Source of the DNA: Acidobacteriaceae bacterium
GTDB taxonomy: Bacteria; Acidobacteriota; Terriglobia; Terriglobales; Acidobacteriaceae
Direction of reading: 5' to 3'
Length of the DNA stretch: 15,405 nucleotides
Assembly: GCA_003133425.1 (NCBI GenBank)
Contig: PKXI01000043.1
Span: forward strand, 1 to 15,405
The position numbers were made by a program, and so were the translations under genes. This document shows positions 6,321 through 13,715 of the stretch, in pieces. Within the stretch, counting starts at the first letter, position 1. Each line of letters opens with the position of its first letter. The notes beneath the pieces were generated by a model, which was not told the DNA's origin, did no database searches, and was given only the letters and a program-made list of their open reading frames with translations.

Positions 6321-7373
6321 TTACTTCGTTCCGTTTGGATAGACCAGAATCTTGCTGGCTTCGCCGGTTTTTAAGCGGGCCATTGCTTTGGAAAAATCCT
6401 TCATCGGGATGCGGTCGGTGATTACGGGATGCAGATCGAGGCGTCCGCTCTTCAGTAAGGCGGTCATCTGGTACCAGGTTTGGTACATGCGGCGGCCGTT
6501 GATGCCTTGAATGGTGAGGCCTTTGAAAATGATGTCTTCGGAGAAATTCAGCGGGATCGGTTTTGAAGTGAGGCCGAGGAGTGAAATGCGTCCGCCGCGG
6601 CGGACGATGTCGAAGGCGGTGCGAATGGCGTCGGGATGGCCCGCCATTTCGAGGACCACGTCCACGCCGAGGCCGCCGGTTTTTTCCGCGACAATGGCAC
6701 GTACATCTTCTTTGGAGGGATCGAGCGCGTAGTCGGCGTTCATCTTGGTCGCGATCTTGCGCCGATGTTCGTTGACTTCGATCGCGAAGATGGTGGTTGC
6801 GCCCACGGCTCGCGCCACTGCGATCGAGAACAATCCGATGGGGCCGCAGCCGGTGATGGCTACGGTTTTCGCGGCAATTTCCCCGGCCAGCACGGTGTGC
6901 ACGGCGTTGCCCAGCGGATCGAGGATGGATGCGTACTCCTGCGGGATGGCGGGATCGAGTTTCCAGATATTCGATTCGGGGATGACGACGTACTCGGCGA
7001 AAGCTCCGTTGGTGTCGACGCCGATAATCTTGACGTTCTGGCAGATGTGGGCTTCGCCGGTGCGGCACTGCAGGCACTTGCCGCAGGCCACATGCATTTC
7101 GGCGCTGACCAGATCGCCTTCCTTCACCGTGGAGACGCCGCGGCCAATGCCGGCGACTGCGCCTGAAAACTCGTGGCCGGGAATCAGCGGCGGATGAATG
7201 CGGCCTTTGGCCCACGGATCCCAGTTGAAGATGTGGAGGTCGGTTCCGCAAACGCTGGCGGCCTGTACGCGGACCAACACTTCACCGGGGCCCGGTGTGG
7301 GCACGGGCACTTCGCGAATCTCGATGCCGGGCGCGGCCTTCGCCTTGACGATGGCCTGCATGGTGGTTGGCAT
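6321..7373 (-). CDS. tdh: L-threonine 3-dehydrogenase
   Basis: This zinc-dependent medium-chain dehydrogenase oxidises L-threonine to 2-amino-3-ketobutyrate with NAD+, in the cytoplasm. The 350 residues are close to the 341 of E. coli Tdh. Catalytic zinc ligands are C42 (VCGTD), H67 and E68 (PGHE). The structural zinc cysteines are C97, C100, C103 and C111. The Rossmann motif GCGPIG follows at about residue 180. Stretches such as CGTDLHIFNWD, DPLGNAVHT and the C-terminal TWYQMTALLKSG match the Tdh subgroup rather than sorbitol or alcohol dehydrogenases. The ATG at 7373 was chosen because homology begins there and GAGAGG lies nine bases upstream; the longer frame to 7484 would run into the divergent gene. 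No kbl (glycine C-acetyltransferase) gene is in the window. It is transcribed away from the alpha-glucuronidase gene. Confidence 0.9.
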   Translation of the reverse strand: MPTTMQAIVKAKAAPGIEIREVPVPTPGPGEVLVRVQAASVCGTDLHIFNWDPWAKGRIHPPLIPGHEFSGAVAGIGRGVSTVKEGDLVSAEMHVACGKCLQCRTGEAHICQNVKIIGVDTNGAFAEYVVIPESNIWKLDPAIPQEYASILDPLGNAVHTVLAGEIAAKTVAITGCGPIGLFSIAVARAVGATTIFAIEVNEHRRKIATKMNADYALDPSKEDVRAIVAEKTGGLGVDVVLEMAGHPDAIRTAFDIVRRGGRISLLGLTSKPIPLNFSEDIIFKGLTIQGINGRRMYQTWYQMTALLKSGRLDLHPVITDRIPMKDFSKAMARLKTGEASKILVYPNGTK

Positions 7374-7455
7374 ACCTTGAAGCCTCTCTCTGAAACACCA
7401 AACACACAAGCATATCAACCGCAGCGAGTGGTAGAACGTTACTGGGGTTGAAAAC
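7374..7455. promoter_or_regulatory. Divergent promoter region of tdh and the alpha-glucuronidase gene
   Basis: These 82 bases separate two divergent starts and must hold at least part of both promoters. A near-palindrome, GGTAGAACGTTACTGG (7430-7445), centres on AACGTT and loosely resembles LacI-type sugar-regulator operators. It lies only about ten bases before the ATG at 7456. I cannot assign clear -35/-10 boxes. Confidence 0.35.
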
Positions 7456-10044
7456 ATGGAAAACGGGCAGGTCTGGCGGGACAAGAAAATCGATTTCCTG
7501 GCGATTGTGTTTGCGGCGCTCTTTGCGGCAGGGTCGGCGGCGCTTAGCCAGACGACGGATCAGGCGTGGCTCAGATACGATCTCGCAAAACGAATCCCTG
7601 TCATTACGCCGCTCGCCGTTCGCTCGCTCGGGAGCGGCCTCCTCGAGCAATCGGCGGTCAAGGAACTCAACCGCAATCTCGGCTCAATGGCAGGGCGCGA
7701 TACTTCCGGCCCGGGATTTAGCGCGCGTGCCCGGGCGGCCCTGGATGGGCAAACTGTCGTTGGCACAGCAGAGGAGGTCCGGAAAGCCTTTCCAGATCTG
7801 CCCGTACCTGATGACCTGGAGCCCGAAGGTTTCTGGATCTACTCCCGTCCATGCAGCGATCGCTACAACGGTTGTGGCAAGCAAAACCTGGTCGTCATCG
7901 CCGGAGGTGACGAGCGCGGCGTTCTCTATGGCGTATTTGCCCTTCTCCGCTTTAGCGCAACAGCTGAAATCAGCGAGCTGCATGGAGAAAATCTCTGGCG
8001 CGGCCGCCCGGCGATGCCGATCCGGTGGGTGGATCAGTGGGACAATCCGGATGGTTCGATTACGCGCGGGTACGGGGGACGGTCGATCTTTTTTGAAGGC
8101 GGCAATGTGCGCGAGAACCTGACGCAGGTGAGCGAGTATGCGCGGCTGCTGGCTTCAGTGGGCATCAACGGCTGCAACATAAACAACGTGAACGCCGCGC
8201 CGGAACTGCTGGATGCTGAACACCTGAAGCAGATTGCACGAGTGGCTAATGCGATGCGGCCGTGGGGCGTGCGGCTTGCGTTGAGCGTGGCGCTTGCGAG
8301 TCCGGAGAAGCTTGGCGGGCTGAAGACTGCCGATCCGCTTGATCCAGCGGTGAAGGCGTGGTGGGTGGCGAAGGCGGATGAAATTTACAAACTGATTCCC
8401 GACTTTGCGGGGTTTACGGTGAAGGCCGATTCGGAGGGCGAGGTGGGCCCATCGAGCTACGGGCGCAGCCCCGCGGATGCGGCTAACTTGTTGGCGGCGG
8501 CTCTTGCTCCGCATGGCGGCGTGGTGTTGTATCGCGCGTTTGTGTACAACAACCATCTCGACTGGCGCGACAAGAAGGCCGACCGCGCGCGTGCTGCGTA
8601 CGACATATTCCATCCGCTGGACGGAAAATTTCTGCCCAACGTGATTGTGCAGACGAAGGAGGGGCCGATCGACTTTCAAACGCGCGAGCCGGTATCGCCG
8701 CTGTTTGCGGGGCTGCGCGAGACCAGCCTGGCGATGGAGCTGCAGGTGACGCAGGAGTACCTGGGGCAGCAGAAGCATCTTGTGTACATTGCGCCGATGT
8801 GGAAGCAGGTACTGGATTTCGATTTGCGCGCGGATGGCGGATCGACACCGGTGAAGGAGATTGTGGAGGGCAAGAGCTTCAAGCGGCCGCTGGGCGGCAT
8901 GGTGGGCGTGGCCTGTCTGGGGCGGGAATGGCTGGGCTCGCCGATGGCGATGGCGAATTTGTATGCGTTCGGGCGGCTGGCGTGGGATCCCGATCTGACG
9001 CCGGAGCAGATTGCCGATGAGTGGATCAGGCTGACGATTGGCATCGATCCGGTGGTGGTGAGCACGGTGGAGAAGATGCTGATGCAGTCGTGGCCCACGT
9101 ATGAGCACTACACCGGATTCCTGGGATCGCAGACGCTGACTGACATTACCGGCAGCCACTACGGACCCAACATTGAAGCGAGCGAGCGCAATGGGTGGGG
9201 GCAGTGGCACTTCGACGACAACGAGGGCATCGGCATGGACAGGACGGTTGCGACTGGGACCGGATATGTAGGGCAGTATCCGCCGGAGGTGGCGCGGGTG
9301 TATGAGTCGCTGGATTCGACTCCGGATAATTTGCTGCTGTTCTTTCACCACGTGCCTTACACCTACAAGCTGCACTCGGGCGAGACAGTGATCCAGTATG
9401 TCTACGACAGCCACTACAAGGGCGCGGAGGAGGCGGCGGAGTTGGGCAAGGAATGGGAGACGCTGAAGGGGCATGTTGATGCGGCGCTTTATGACGATGT
9501 GCGCGCGCGACTCGAGTACCAGGCTGGGCACGCGATTGTGTGGCGCGATGCGATTGTGCAGTACTTCCTGAAGCAGAGCGGGATTCCGGATGACAAGGGA
9601 CGCGCGGGGCATTATCCAGGACGGCTGGAGGCGGAAGATGCTCGGCTCACAGGTTATTCGATCGTTGATGTGACGCCGTGGGAGGATGCTTCGGGGGGGA
9701 AGGCTGTTTCGTGTTCGGGCAAGGAGAGCTGTTCGGCAGAGTGGACGTGGAGCGGCGCGGTGGGACAGTTCGATGTTGCGGTGGAGTACTTCGATCTGCA
9801 AGGGGGCGCGGCGAAGTTTGCGTTTTCAGTGAATGGAAAAAAGGCTGCTGCGTGGACGGCGGATGCGCTGCTCCCTTCGCGGAGGCCGCATGGCGACAAC
9901 TCTACGCGCTACACGGTGAAGGATGTGGAACTGAAGCCGGGTGACCTGCTGCGCGTGGAAGGAACGCCGGATGGCAGCGATGCGGCGGCCTTGGATTATG
10001 TTGAGGTGGCTCCTACGCTCACGGCTAAGCACGCATCGCAATGA
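7456..10044 (+). CDS. Secreted GH67 alpha-glucuronidase with extra C-terminal CBM-like domain
   Basis: This enzyme removes 4-O-methyl-glucuronic acid side groups from xylan-derived oligosaccharides. The N-terminus has KK, then a hydrophobic stretch (about 14-31) and AALSQ, consistent with a signal peptide and action outside the cytoplasm. The GH67 catalytic domain contains ADSEGEVGP with E327, PIDFQTREPVSPLF with D406, and VTQEYLGQQ with E434. The spacings of 79 and 28 residues equal those between E285, D364 and E392 of the Geobacillus stearothermophilus enzyme, so the acid and base residues are all present. GH67 enzymes are usually about 680-730 residues; this one has 862. The extra part (about 720-855) begins YPGRLEAEDARLTG and ends ALDYVEV, like a CBM6/CBM35-type beta-sandwich. 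The ATG at 7456 has only a weak purine-rich site upstream. A palindromic repeat follows the stop. Confidence 0.92.
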   Translation: MENGQVWRDKKIDFLAIVFAALFAAGSAALSQTTDQAWLRYDLAKRIPVITPLAVRSLGSGLLEQSAVKELNRNLGSMAGRDTSGPGFSARARAALDGQTVVGTAEEVRKAFPDLPVPDDLEPEGFWIYSRPCSDRYNGCGKQNLVVIAGGDERGVLYGVFALLRFSATAEISELHGENLWRGRPAMPIRWVDQWDNPDGSITRGYGGRSIFFEGGNVRENLTQVSEYARLLASVGINGCNINNVNAAPELLDAEHLKQIARVANAMRPWGVRLALSVALASPEKLGGLKTADPLDPAVKAWWVAKADEIYKLIPDFAGFTVKADSEGEVGPSSYGRSPADAANLLAAALAPHGGVVLYRAFVYNNHLDWRDKKADRARAAYDIFHPLDGKFLPNVIVQTKEGPIDFQTREPVSPLFAGLRETSLAMELQVTQEYLGQQKHLVYIAPMWKQVLDFDLRADGGSTPVKEIVEGKSFKRPLGGMVGVACLGREWLGSPMAMANLYAFGRLAWDPDLTPEQIADEWIRLTIGIDPVVVSTVEKMLMQSWPTYEHYTGFLGSQTLTDITGSHYGPNIEASERNGWGQWHFDDNEGIGMDRTVATGTGYVGQYPPEVARVYESLDSTPDNLLLFFHHVPYTYKLHSGETVIQYVYDSHYKGAEEAAELGKEWETLKGHVDAALYDDVRARLEYQAGHAIVWRDAIVQYFLKQSGIPDDKGRAGHYPGRLEAEDARLTGYSIVDVTPWEDASGGKAVSCSGKESCSAEWTWSGAVGQFDVAVEYFDLQGGAAKFAFSVNGKKAAAWTADALLPSRRPHGDNSTRYTVKDVELKPGDLLRVEGTPDGSDAAALDYVEVAPTLTAKHASQ

Positions 10045-10069
10045 TTTTCCCGATCCAGAATCTGGGTAT

Positions 10070-10108
10070 CCCACCCTTCGCCAGAGAAACGGCGAAAGGA
10101 TGGGGCAC
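10070..10108 (+). repeat. GGGGCAC-tailed palindromic repeat, copy 1
   Basis: CCCACCCTTCGCC (10070-10082) pairs with GGCGAAAGGATGGG (10091-10104), apart from one mismatch and one bulge. The tail GGGGCAC follows. The frame CCCA...TGGGGCAC is shared with three copies at 13471-13622, all in the same orientation. Confidence 0.75.
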
Positions 10109-10147
10109 GGAGCATTTTTGGCGATGCGCACGAGGTCATTTCCGCCC

Positions 10148-10201
10148 GGGGCTAAAGCCCTCGTTCGTTATGCTGGCGTTATACGGGGGTTGAAACCCCC
10201 G
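10148..10201 (+). repeat. Paired hairpin module
   Basis: Two hairpins lie in tandem: GGGCT/AGCCC around AA (10149-10160), and CGGGGGT/ACCCCCG around TGAA (10184-10201). They are separated by 23 bases. Hairpin pairs of this kind look like a dispersed intergenic repeat, but only one copy is in the window. Confidence 0.55.
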
Positions 10202-10274
10202 CCTCTCTCCGTCCCACTCACGAAAAGCTTTTTTGGGGAGCGAGTATTATGTCGAGTTGGTTTTTCGGCAGCCA

Positions 10275-10640
10275 TTATTTGCCGGCGACTATGCGTTCGG
10301 CGCGGGCGTAGGAGCCAAGGTTGTAGGTGTTTGGACAGCCGAGAGCGATGAGCTTCTTTTTTGCCACGCCGCTGCGCGCGCCGCTCTGGCAGTGCAGCAG
10401 CAGCACCTGGTTCTTGTCTGTAACGCGGCGGGATAGGCTGGTCTCAATTTCGCCGAGCGGTAGATTAACTGCAATGGGCAGATGACCGGCGACGAATTCA
10501 CCGGCGGTCCGCACGTCGATTACCCTGGCACCATTTTTCAGGTGCTCACGAGCGTCGTTTACAGAGATGAGCCCGGTGCGCCTGTAAAGAAGAAAGGCAA
10601 CGATGATTACGGCGGCAATAAGGACGTCTGTCCAATTCAT
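10275..10640 (-). CDS. Membrane-anchored rhodanese-domain protein
   Basis: This 121-residue single-domain rhodanese is a sulfurtransferase that carries sulfur as a persulfide on cysteine. Residues 5-19 form one transmembrane segment. The rhodanese fold then follows with VIDVRTAGEFVAGHLPIAVNLP and the active loop HCQSGARSG, in which C84 is the catalytic residue. The end, YNLGSYARAERIVAG, is typical of the family. The short length means one active domain and no inactive N-terminal repeat. It begins 45 bases after the stop of the molybdoenzyme gene in the same direction, so the two probably form an operon. No strong ribosome-binding site is seen. Sulfur delivery to a cofactor or handling of a sulfur substrate is plausible, but substrate and partner are unknown. 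Confidence 0.88.
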   Translation of the reverse strand: MNWTDVLIAAVIIVAFLLYRRTGLISVNDAREHLKNGARVIDVRTAGEFVAGHLPIAVNLPLGEIETSLSRRVTDKNQVLLLHCQSGARSGVAKKKLIALGCPNTYNLGSYARAERIVAGK

Positions 10641-10685
10641 GGCAGATAGCTTACTGCGCTCGGGTCACTTTTGGCAGTGCGGAGC

Positions 10686-12911
10686 CTAACTTTTTGCGAC
10701 TTCGGTAATTTTCGCAACTTCTACCAAGGTGGAGTAGAAGGTGGCGCCGGCACCGATGTCGGTGAGGCGCTCGCTGGTGAGGGCGTTCACATTGGAGCCG
10801 CCGGGATGGAGCTTGGCCCAGTCAAGGCGTGCCGCGACGACACCGGCGGGAAGACTTGGGTTGAGCAGTGCGGTGAGGCTGATGGATCCGCGGTCGTTGA
10901 AGATGCGGACCGAGTCGCCGTCGGCAAGGTTGCGGGCTGCGGCGTCCGTGGGATGGATTTCAAGCCGCTGGTTGGTGCGGGCTTCCATTTTGCGGTGGCC
11001 GTCGAGGTTGGCGAAGGTCGAGTTCATGTAGTTGTCGGCCTTGCGGGCCAGCAATTCGAGGGGATAGCGCTTTGCTGCTTCGCCCCAGCGAGATTCAGTG
11101 GGAGGTGTGAAAGCTGGAAGGTCATCGAGGCCTGCAGCGGCCAGGGTTTCTGAGTAGAACTCGACTTTGCCGGAGGGAGTGGCAAGCGGGCCGGCCGTAA
11201 AGGGCAGGAAGGGATTGGCTTCGGGATCGCTGTGAAAGTTGAGGGGGATGTGGCCCTGCTCCTTGAGCGCTGCGAAGGTGATGTGCTCCATGCCGGGGTT
11301 GCTGGAGTTGGCTTGTGAACCCCCGTTGGGATTGATGCTGAGGGCCTGGCGGATGATGTCTTCCGGCGTGTCGCGGAAACACGGTTCCGGGAAGCCCATG
11401 CGCTGGCCCAGTTGCCCAAAGAGCCACACGTTGGAGCGCGCTTCTCCGGGGGGCTCGATGGCCTGCTGCGAGAGCTGCACAAAGTAGTGGCCGTAGGCGC
11501 CCTGAATGTCGGTGTGCTCCAGGAAGGTGGTCGCGGGCAAAATGTAGTCGGCGTAGTCGGTGGTGTCGGTGAAGAAGAGCTCGTGGACGACGGTGAAGAG
11601 ATCGGGGTGCGCGAGGCCGCGGCGTACGGCGTTCTGATTGGGAGCGATGGCGCCGGGATTGGAGTTGTAGACGAAGAGAGCGTGAACGGGCGGGCCGTCG
11701 TTCCGTTCCCTTGCTCCCTCGTTCCCTTGTTCCCTGTCTCTTCCTAGCTCGGTGAGCGCCTGGCCCAGGGCGGACATATTGACGATGCGCGCCTGGCGGC
11801 CGAGGGGTGAGGCTTGCTGAAGGTCGGGGCGGCGGACGGCTTGTTCGTTCCAGGTGAATGCGCCAGAGGTGGAGAGGACTGCGCCTCCGCCGCGATGTTT
11901 CCACGCGCCGATGATGGCGGGCAGCATGGCGATGGTGCGGACTGCATTGCCGCCGAACTCGGCGCGCTGCACGCCGTAGTTGAGGCGCAGGGCGGCCGGG
12001 CGCGTGGTGGCGTATTCGCGGGCGAGCTGCTCGACTTCGGCGGCGGTCATGCCGGTCCACGCGGCTACTCGTTCGGGTGTGTATTCACGTGCGCGCTCGG
12101 CAAGGCGATCGAAGCCGTGAGTCATGGCGTCGATGTAGGCGCGGTCTTCAAGGCCTTCGTTGAGGATCACGTGCATCATGCCGAGGGCGAGCGCTGCGTC
12201 GGTGCCGGGGCGGATGGCGATGTGCCAATCGGCAAGCGCGGCGGTGCGGGTTCGGTATGGATCGATGACGATGAGGCGCGCGCCGCTGCGGCGGGCGTGC
12301 TCGATCATGGGCCAGAGGTGAACGTTGTTGCCGTGAATGTTCGCGCCCCAGGCCAGGATGAGTTTTGCGAGGCGAAAATCCTCGGTGGGGGTGCCGAGCT
12401 TTTTCCCGTAGACGAGATTCCAGGCCTGGCCGCCGGCTTCAGAACAGATGGTGCGGTCGAGGCGGCTGGCGCCGAGGCGGTGAAAGAAGCGGCGATCCAT
12501 GGAGCCGTAGCCGAGCACGCCGATGGTGCCCGCGTAACTGTAGGGCAGGATGGATTCGGGACCGTGCTCATCGCTTATTTGCTGGAGGCGCGCGGCGATT
12601 GCTTCGAGGGCTTCGTCCCAACTCACGCGCTCAAAGGCTTCGTGTTCCTGGCCGCGGGGCCGTGGACCCTTTTGCGCTCCGGGCTTTCGTCTCAAAGGGT
12701 AGAGGATGCGGTCGGGAGCGTAGACGCGGTCGAGATATTTGGCAACCTTGCCGCAGAGGAAGCCTTGCGTTACCGGCTGCGATGGATCGCCTTCAACTTT
12801 GATGGCGCGGCCTTGCTCGTTCACCGTGACCAGGACCGCGCAGGAGTCAGGGCAGTCGTGGGAGCAGACGGTATGGACGACGCGGAAGGGAGAGGCGGCG
12901 GCCGGGGCCAT
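10686..12911 (-). CDS. Molybdopterin oxidoreductase with [4Fe-4S] cluster
   Basis: This 741-residue enzyme belongs to the DMSO reductase superfamily and should carry a bis-molybdopterin guanine dinucleotide cofactor. C16, C20, C24 and C53 (CSHDCPDSC, then GFLCGK) form the N-terminal [4Fe-4S] site. C156 in RTICSEAGG lies where Cys-liganded members hold the molybdenum. WGANIHGNN, VIDPYRTRTA and YNSNPGAIAPN are typical cofactor-binding stretches, and the last about 120 residues form the dinucleotide-binding domain. There is no Tat signal, so it should be cytoplasmic. The substrate cannot be told: thiosulfate, polysulfide, nitrate, formate or other oxoanions are all possible. No electron-transfer or membrane subunit gene is beside it. 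A tandem octamer encodes a hydrophilic insert near residues 394-404. The ATG at 12911 has no clear ribosome-binding site. A rhodanese gene follows 45 bases downstream. Confidence 0.9.
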   Translation of the reverse strand: MAPAAASPFRVVHTVCSHDCPDSCAVLVTVNEQGRAIKVEGDPSQPVTQGFLCGKVAKYLDRVYAPDRILYPLRRKPGAQKGPRPRGQEHEAFERVSWDEALEAIAARLQQISDEHGPESILPYSYAGTIGVLGYGSMDRRFFHRLGASRLDRTICSEAGGQAWNLVYGKKLGTPTEDFRLAKLILAWGANIHGNNVHLWPMIEHARRSGARLIVIDPYRTRTAALADWHIAIRPGTDAALALGMMHVILNEGLEDRAYIDAMTHGFDRLAERAREYTPERVAAWTGMTAAEVEQLAREYATTRPAALRLNYGVQRAEFGGNAVRTIAMLPAIIGAWKHRGGGAVLSTSGAFTWNEQAVRRPDLQQASPLGRQARIVNMSALGQALTELGRDREQGNEGARERNDGPPVHALFVYNSNPGAIAPNQNAVRRGLAHPDLFTVVHELFFTDTTDYADYILPATTFLEHTDIQGAYGHYFVQLSQQAIEPPGEARSNVWLFGQLGQRMGFPEPCFRDTPEDIIRQALSINPNGGSQANSSNPGMEHITFAALKEQGHIPLNFHSDPEANPFLPFTAGPLATPSGKVEFYSETLAAAGLDDLPAFTPPTESRWGEAAKRYPLELLARKADNYMNSTFANLDGHRKMEARTNQRLEIHPTDAAARNLADGDSVRIFNDRGSISLTALLNPSLPAGVVAARLDWAKLHPGGSNVNALTSERLTDIGAGATFYSTLVEVAKITEVAKS
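11705..11736. repeat. Tandem octamer inside the molybdoenzyme gene
   Basis: Four 8-base units occur in a row: GTTCCCTT, GCTCCCTC, GTTCCCTT and GTTCCCTG. On the coding strand they read as AGGGAAC-type units and encode the hydrophilic stretch REQGNEGARERN. The total is not a multiple of three, so unit gain or loss would shift the frame. The core resembles the intergenic heptamer array at 13411-13439. Confidence 0.7.
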
Positions 12912-13063
12912 GAGGTCATTGTAAGCTCACCGCCGATGAGTGAAAGAAGGTGCGGTTGGAGGAAAGCGCGCTCGGAAGTGAGATCAGAACTCAGGTGACT
13001 CAAAACAGTTTTCGAGGGTGTTGATTTCGCGTCGCAAAAGAGCCCGTGTACACTGATCTGGCT

Positions 13064-13402
13064 ATGAGCTGCCTGTTTTGCAAGATCATTGAAGGAACGA
13101 TTCCCTCCACGCCGGTTTACCAGGATGAGCTGGTCTACGCATTTGCGGACATCAATCCCAAGGCGCCGGTGCATCTGCTGGTTGTGCCGCGGGAGCACCT
13201 CGGCTCACTGGACGACGCCAGTGCGGACAAGCGCGAACTGCTGGGCCACTTATTGTGGGCAGCCGCTGAAATTGCGCGGCAGAAAAACCTTGGCAAGGGA
13301 TACAGGGTCGTCGTGAATACAGGCGAAGACGGCGGGCAGACGGTGGATCATCTGCATGCGCACTTGCTGGGTGGACGGGCGCTGAGCTGGCCGCCGGGAT
13401 AG
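13064..13402 (+). CDS. HIT-family nucleotide-binding protein (Hint-like)
   Basis: This 112-residue histidine-triad protein would hydrolyse AMP-linked molecules such as adenosine phosphoramidates in the cytoplasm. The signature DHLHAHLLGGR gives H96, H98 and H100 of the triad. The N-terminus MSCLFCKIIEG with C3 and C6 is typical of Hint proteins, as are ADINPKAPVHLLVVP and NTGEDGGQTVDH. Length is normal. I chose the ATG at 13064 because homology starts at MSCLFCKI; the frame upstream to 13046 is probably untranslated. No strong ribosome-binding site is seen, and a TACACT box lies ten bases before the ATG, so the message may have a very short leader. It is divergent from the molybdoenzyme gene, with 152 bases between. 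Confidence 0.93.
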   Translation: MSCLFCKIIEGTIPSTPVYQDELVYAFADINPKAPVHLLVVPREHLGSLDDASADKRELLGHLLWAAAEIARQKNLGKGYRVVVNTGEDGGQTVDHLHAHLLGGRALSWPPG

Positions 13403-13410
13403 GTAGAGGC

Positions 13411-13439
13411 AGGGACTGAGGGACCAGGGACCAGGGACT
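13411..13439. repeat. Intergenic AGGGACY heptamer array
   Basis: Four units of AGGGACC or AGGGACT lie nearly in tandem (13411-13417, 13419-13425, 13426-13432, 13433-13439), with one extra G after the first. It begins nine bases after the stop of the HIT gene. Confidence 0.75.
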
Positions 13440-13470
13440 AGAAAAACTCTGCCGTTGAGTGTTGTCGAAT

Positions 13471-13500
13471 CCCAGGTCTGAAAATCCAGACCTGGGGCAC
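13471..13500 (+). repeat. GGGGCAC-tailed palindromic repeat, copy 2
   Basis: A perfect 10-bp stem, CCCAGGTCTG/CAGACCTGGG, with loop AAAATC is followed by GCAC. A related flank, TGAGTGTTGT, precedes it, as it does copy 4. Relative to copy 4, the last two stem pairs differ on both arms. Confidence 0.85.
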
Positions 13501-13534
13501 CGGGCCGAAGGCTGTGAGGTTGGGTTCTTCGTCT

Positions 13535-13569
13535 CCCACCCATCGCAAAAACCGCGATGGATGGGGCAC
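13535..13569 (+). repeat. GGGGCAC-tailed palindromic repeat, copy 3
   Basis: CCCACCCATCGC (13535-13546) pairs with GCGATGGATGGG (13554-13565) with one C-A mismatch, around AAAAACC, and the tail GCAC follows. Its stem is closest to copy 1 at 10070. Confidence 0.8.
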
Positions 13570-13592
13570 CCGGCGACTGAGTGTTGTGGAAT

Positions 13593-13622
13593 CCCAGGTC
13601 CCAAAATCGGGACCTGGGGCAC
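13593..13622 (+). repeat. GGGGCAC-tailed palindromic repeat, copy 4
   Basis: A perfect 10-bp stem, CCCAGGTCCC/GGGACCTGGG, has the same AAAATC loop as copy 2, the same TGAGTGTTGT flank and the GCAC tail. Confidence 0.85.
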
Positions 13623-13645
13623 CCGGTATCTCTGCGAGACGGACG

Positions 13646-13689
13646 ACTTAATTAAATGAAAAGGGCGCACTCGGATTGAGTGCGCCCTT
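13646..13689 (-). terminator. Rho-independent terminator of the receiver-like gene
   Basis: A perfect 12-bp stem, AAGGGCGCACTC (13661-13672) against GAGTGCGCCCTT (13678-13689), has a five-base loop. On the minus strand it is followed by TTCATTTAATT. It lies 26 bases after the stop at 13716. Confidence 0.88.
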
Positions 13690-13715
13690 CGCGTTTTCGC
13701 TGCTTGCGGAGTTGC

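Larger units (their letters stand above)
10045..10274. other. Intergenic region with three palindromes
   Basis: No gene is seen in these 230 bases between two convergent genes. The region holds one member of the GGGGCAC-tailed palindrome family and a pair of GC-rich hairpins, described separately. No clear T-tract terminator follows either gene. An ATTTTTGG lies nine bases past the first hairpin and may help end the alpha-glucuronidase transcript. Confidence 0.6.
13403..13644. other. Repeat-packed intergenic region
   Basis: There is no gene here. The stretch between the HIT gene and the receiver-like gene is mostly repeats: a heptamer array followed by three palindromes of one family, listed separately. 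The spacer at 13507-13530 shows nothing I can name. The two flanking genes converge on it. Confidence 0.7.

Noticed and set aside
6177..6374. Plus-strand frame starting MAEREGFEPP
   Set aside because: It is the antisense translation of tRNA-Ser, a well-known false protein.
8155..9801. Long 548-codon minus-strand frame
   Set aside because: It lies opposite the alpha-glucuronidase gene and is an open shadow of GC-rich codons, with His/Arg-rich low-complexity content and no motif.
11814..12998. 394-codon plus-strand frame
   Set aside because: It is a shadow of the molybdoenzyme gene, with Gly/Ala/Val-rich composition and no recognisable domain.
13471..13622. CRISPR-like array
   Set aside because: There are only two closely matching copies with unequal content between them, and each is a palindrome; repeat and spacer lengths do not fit and no cas gene is present.
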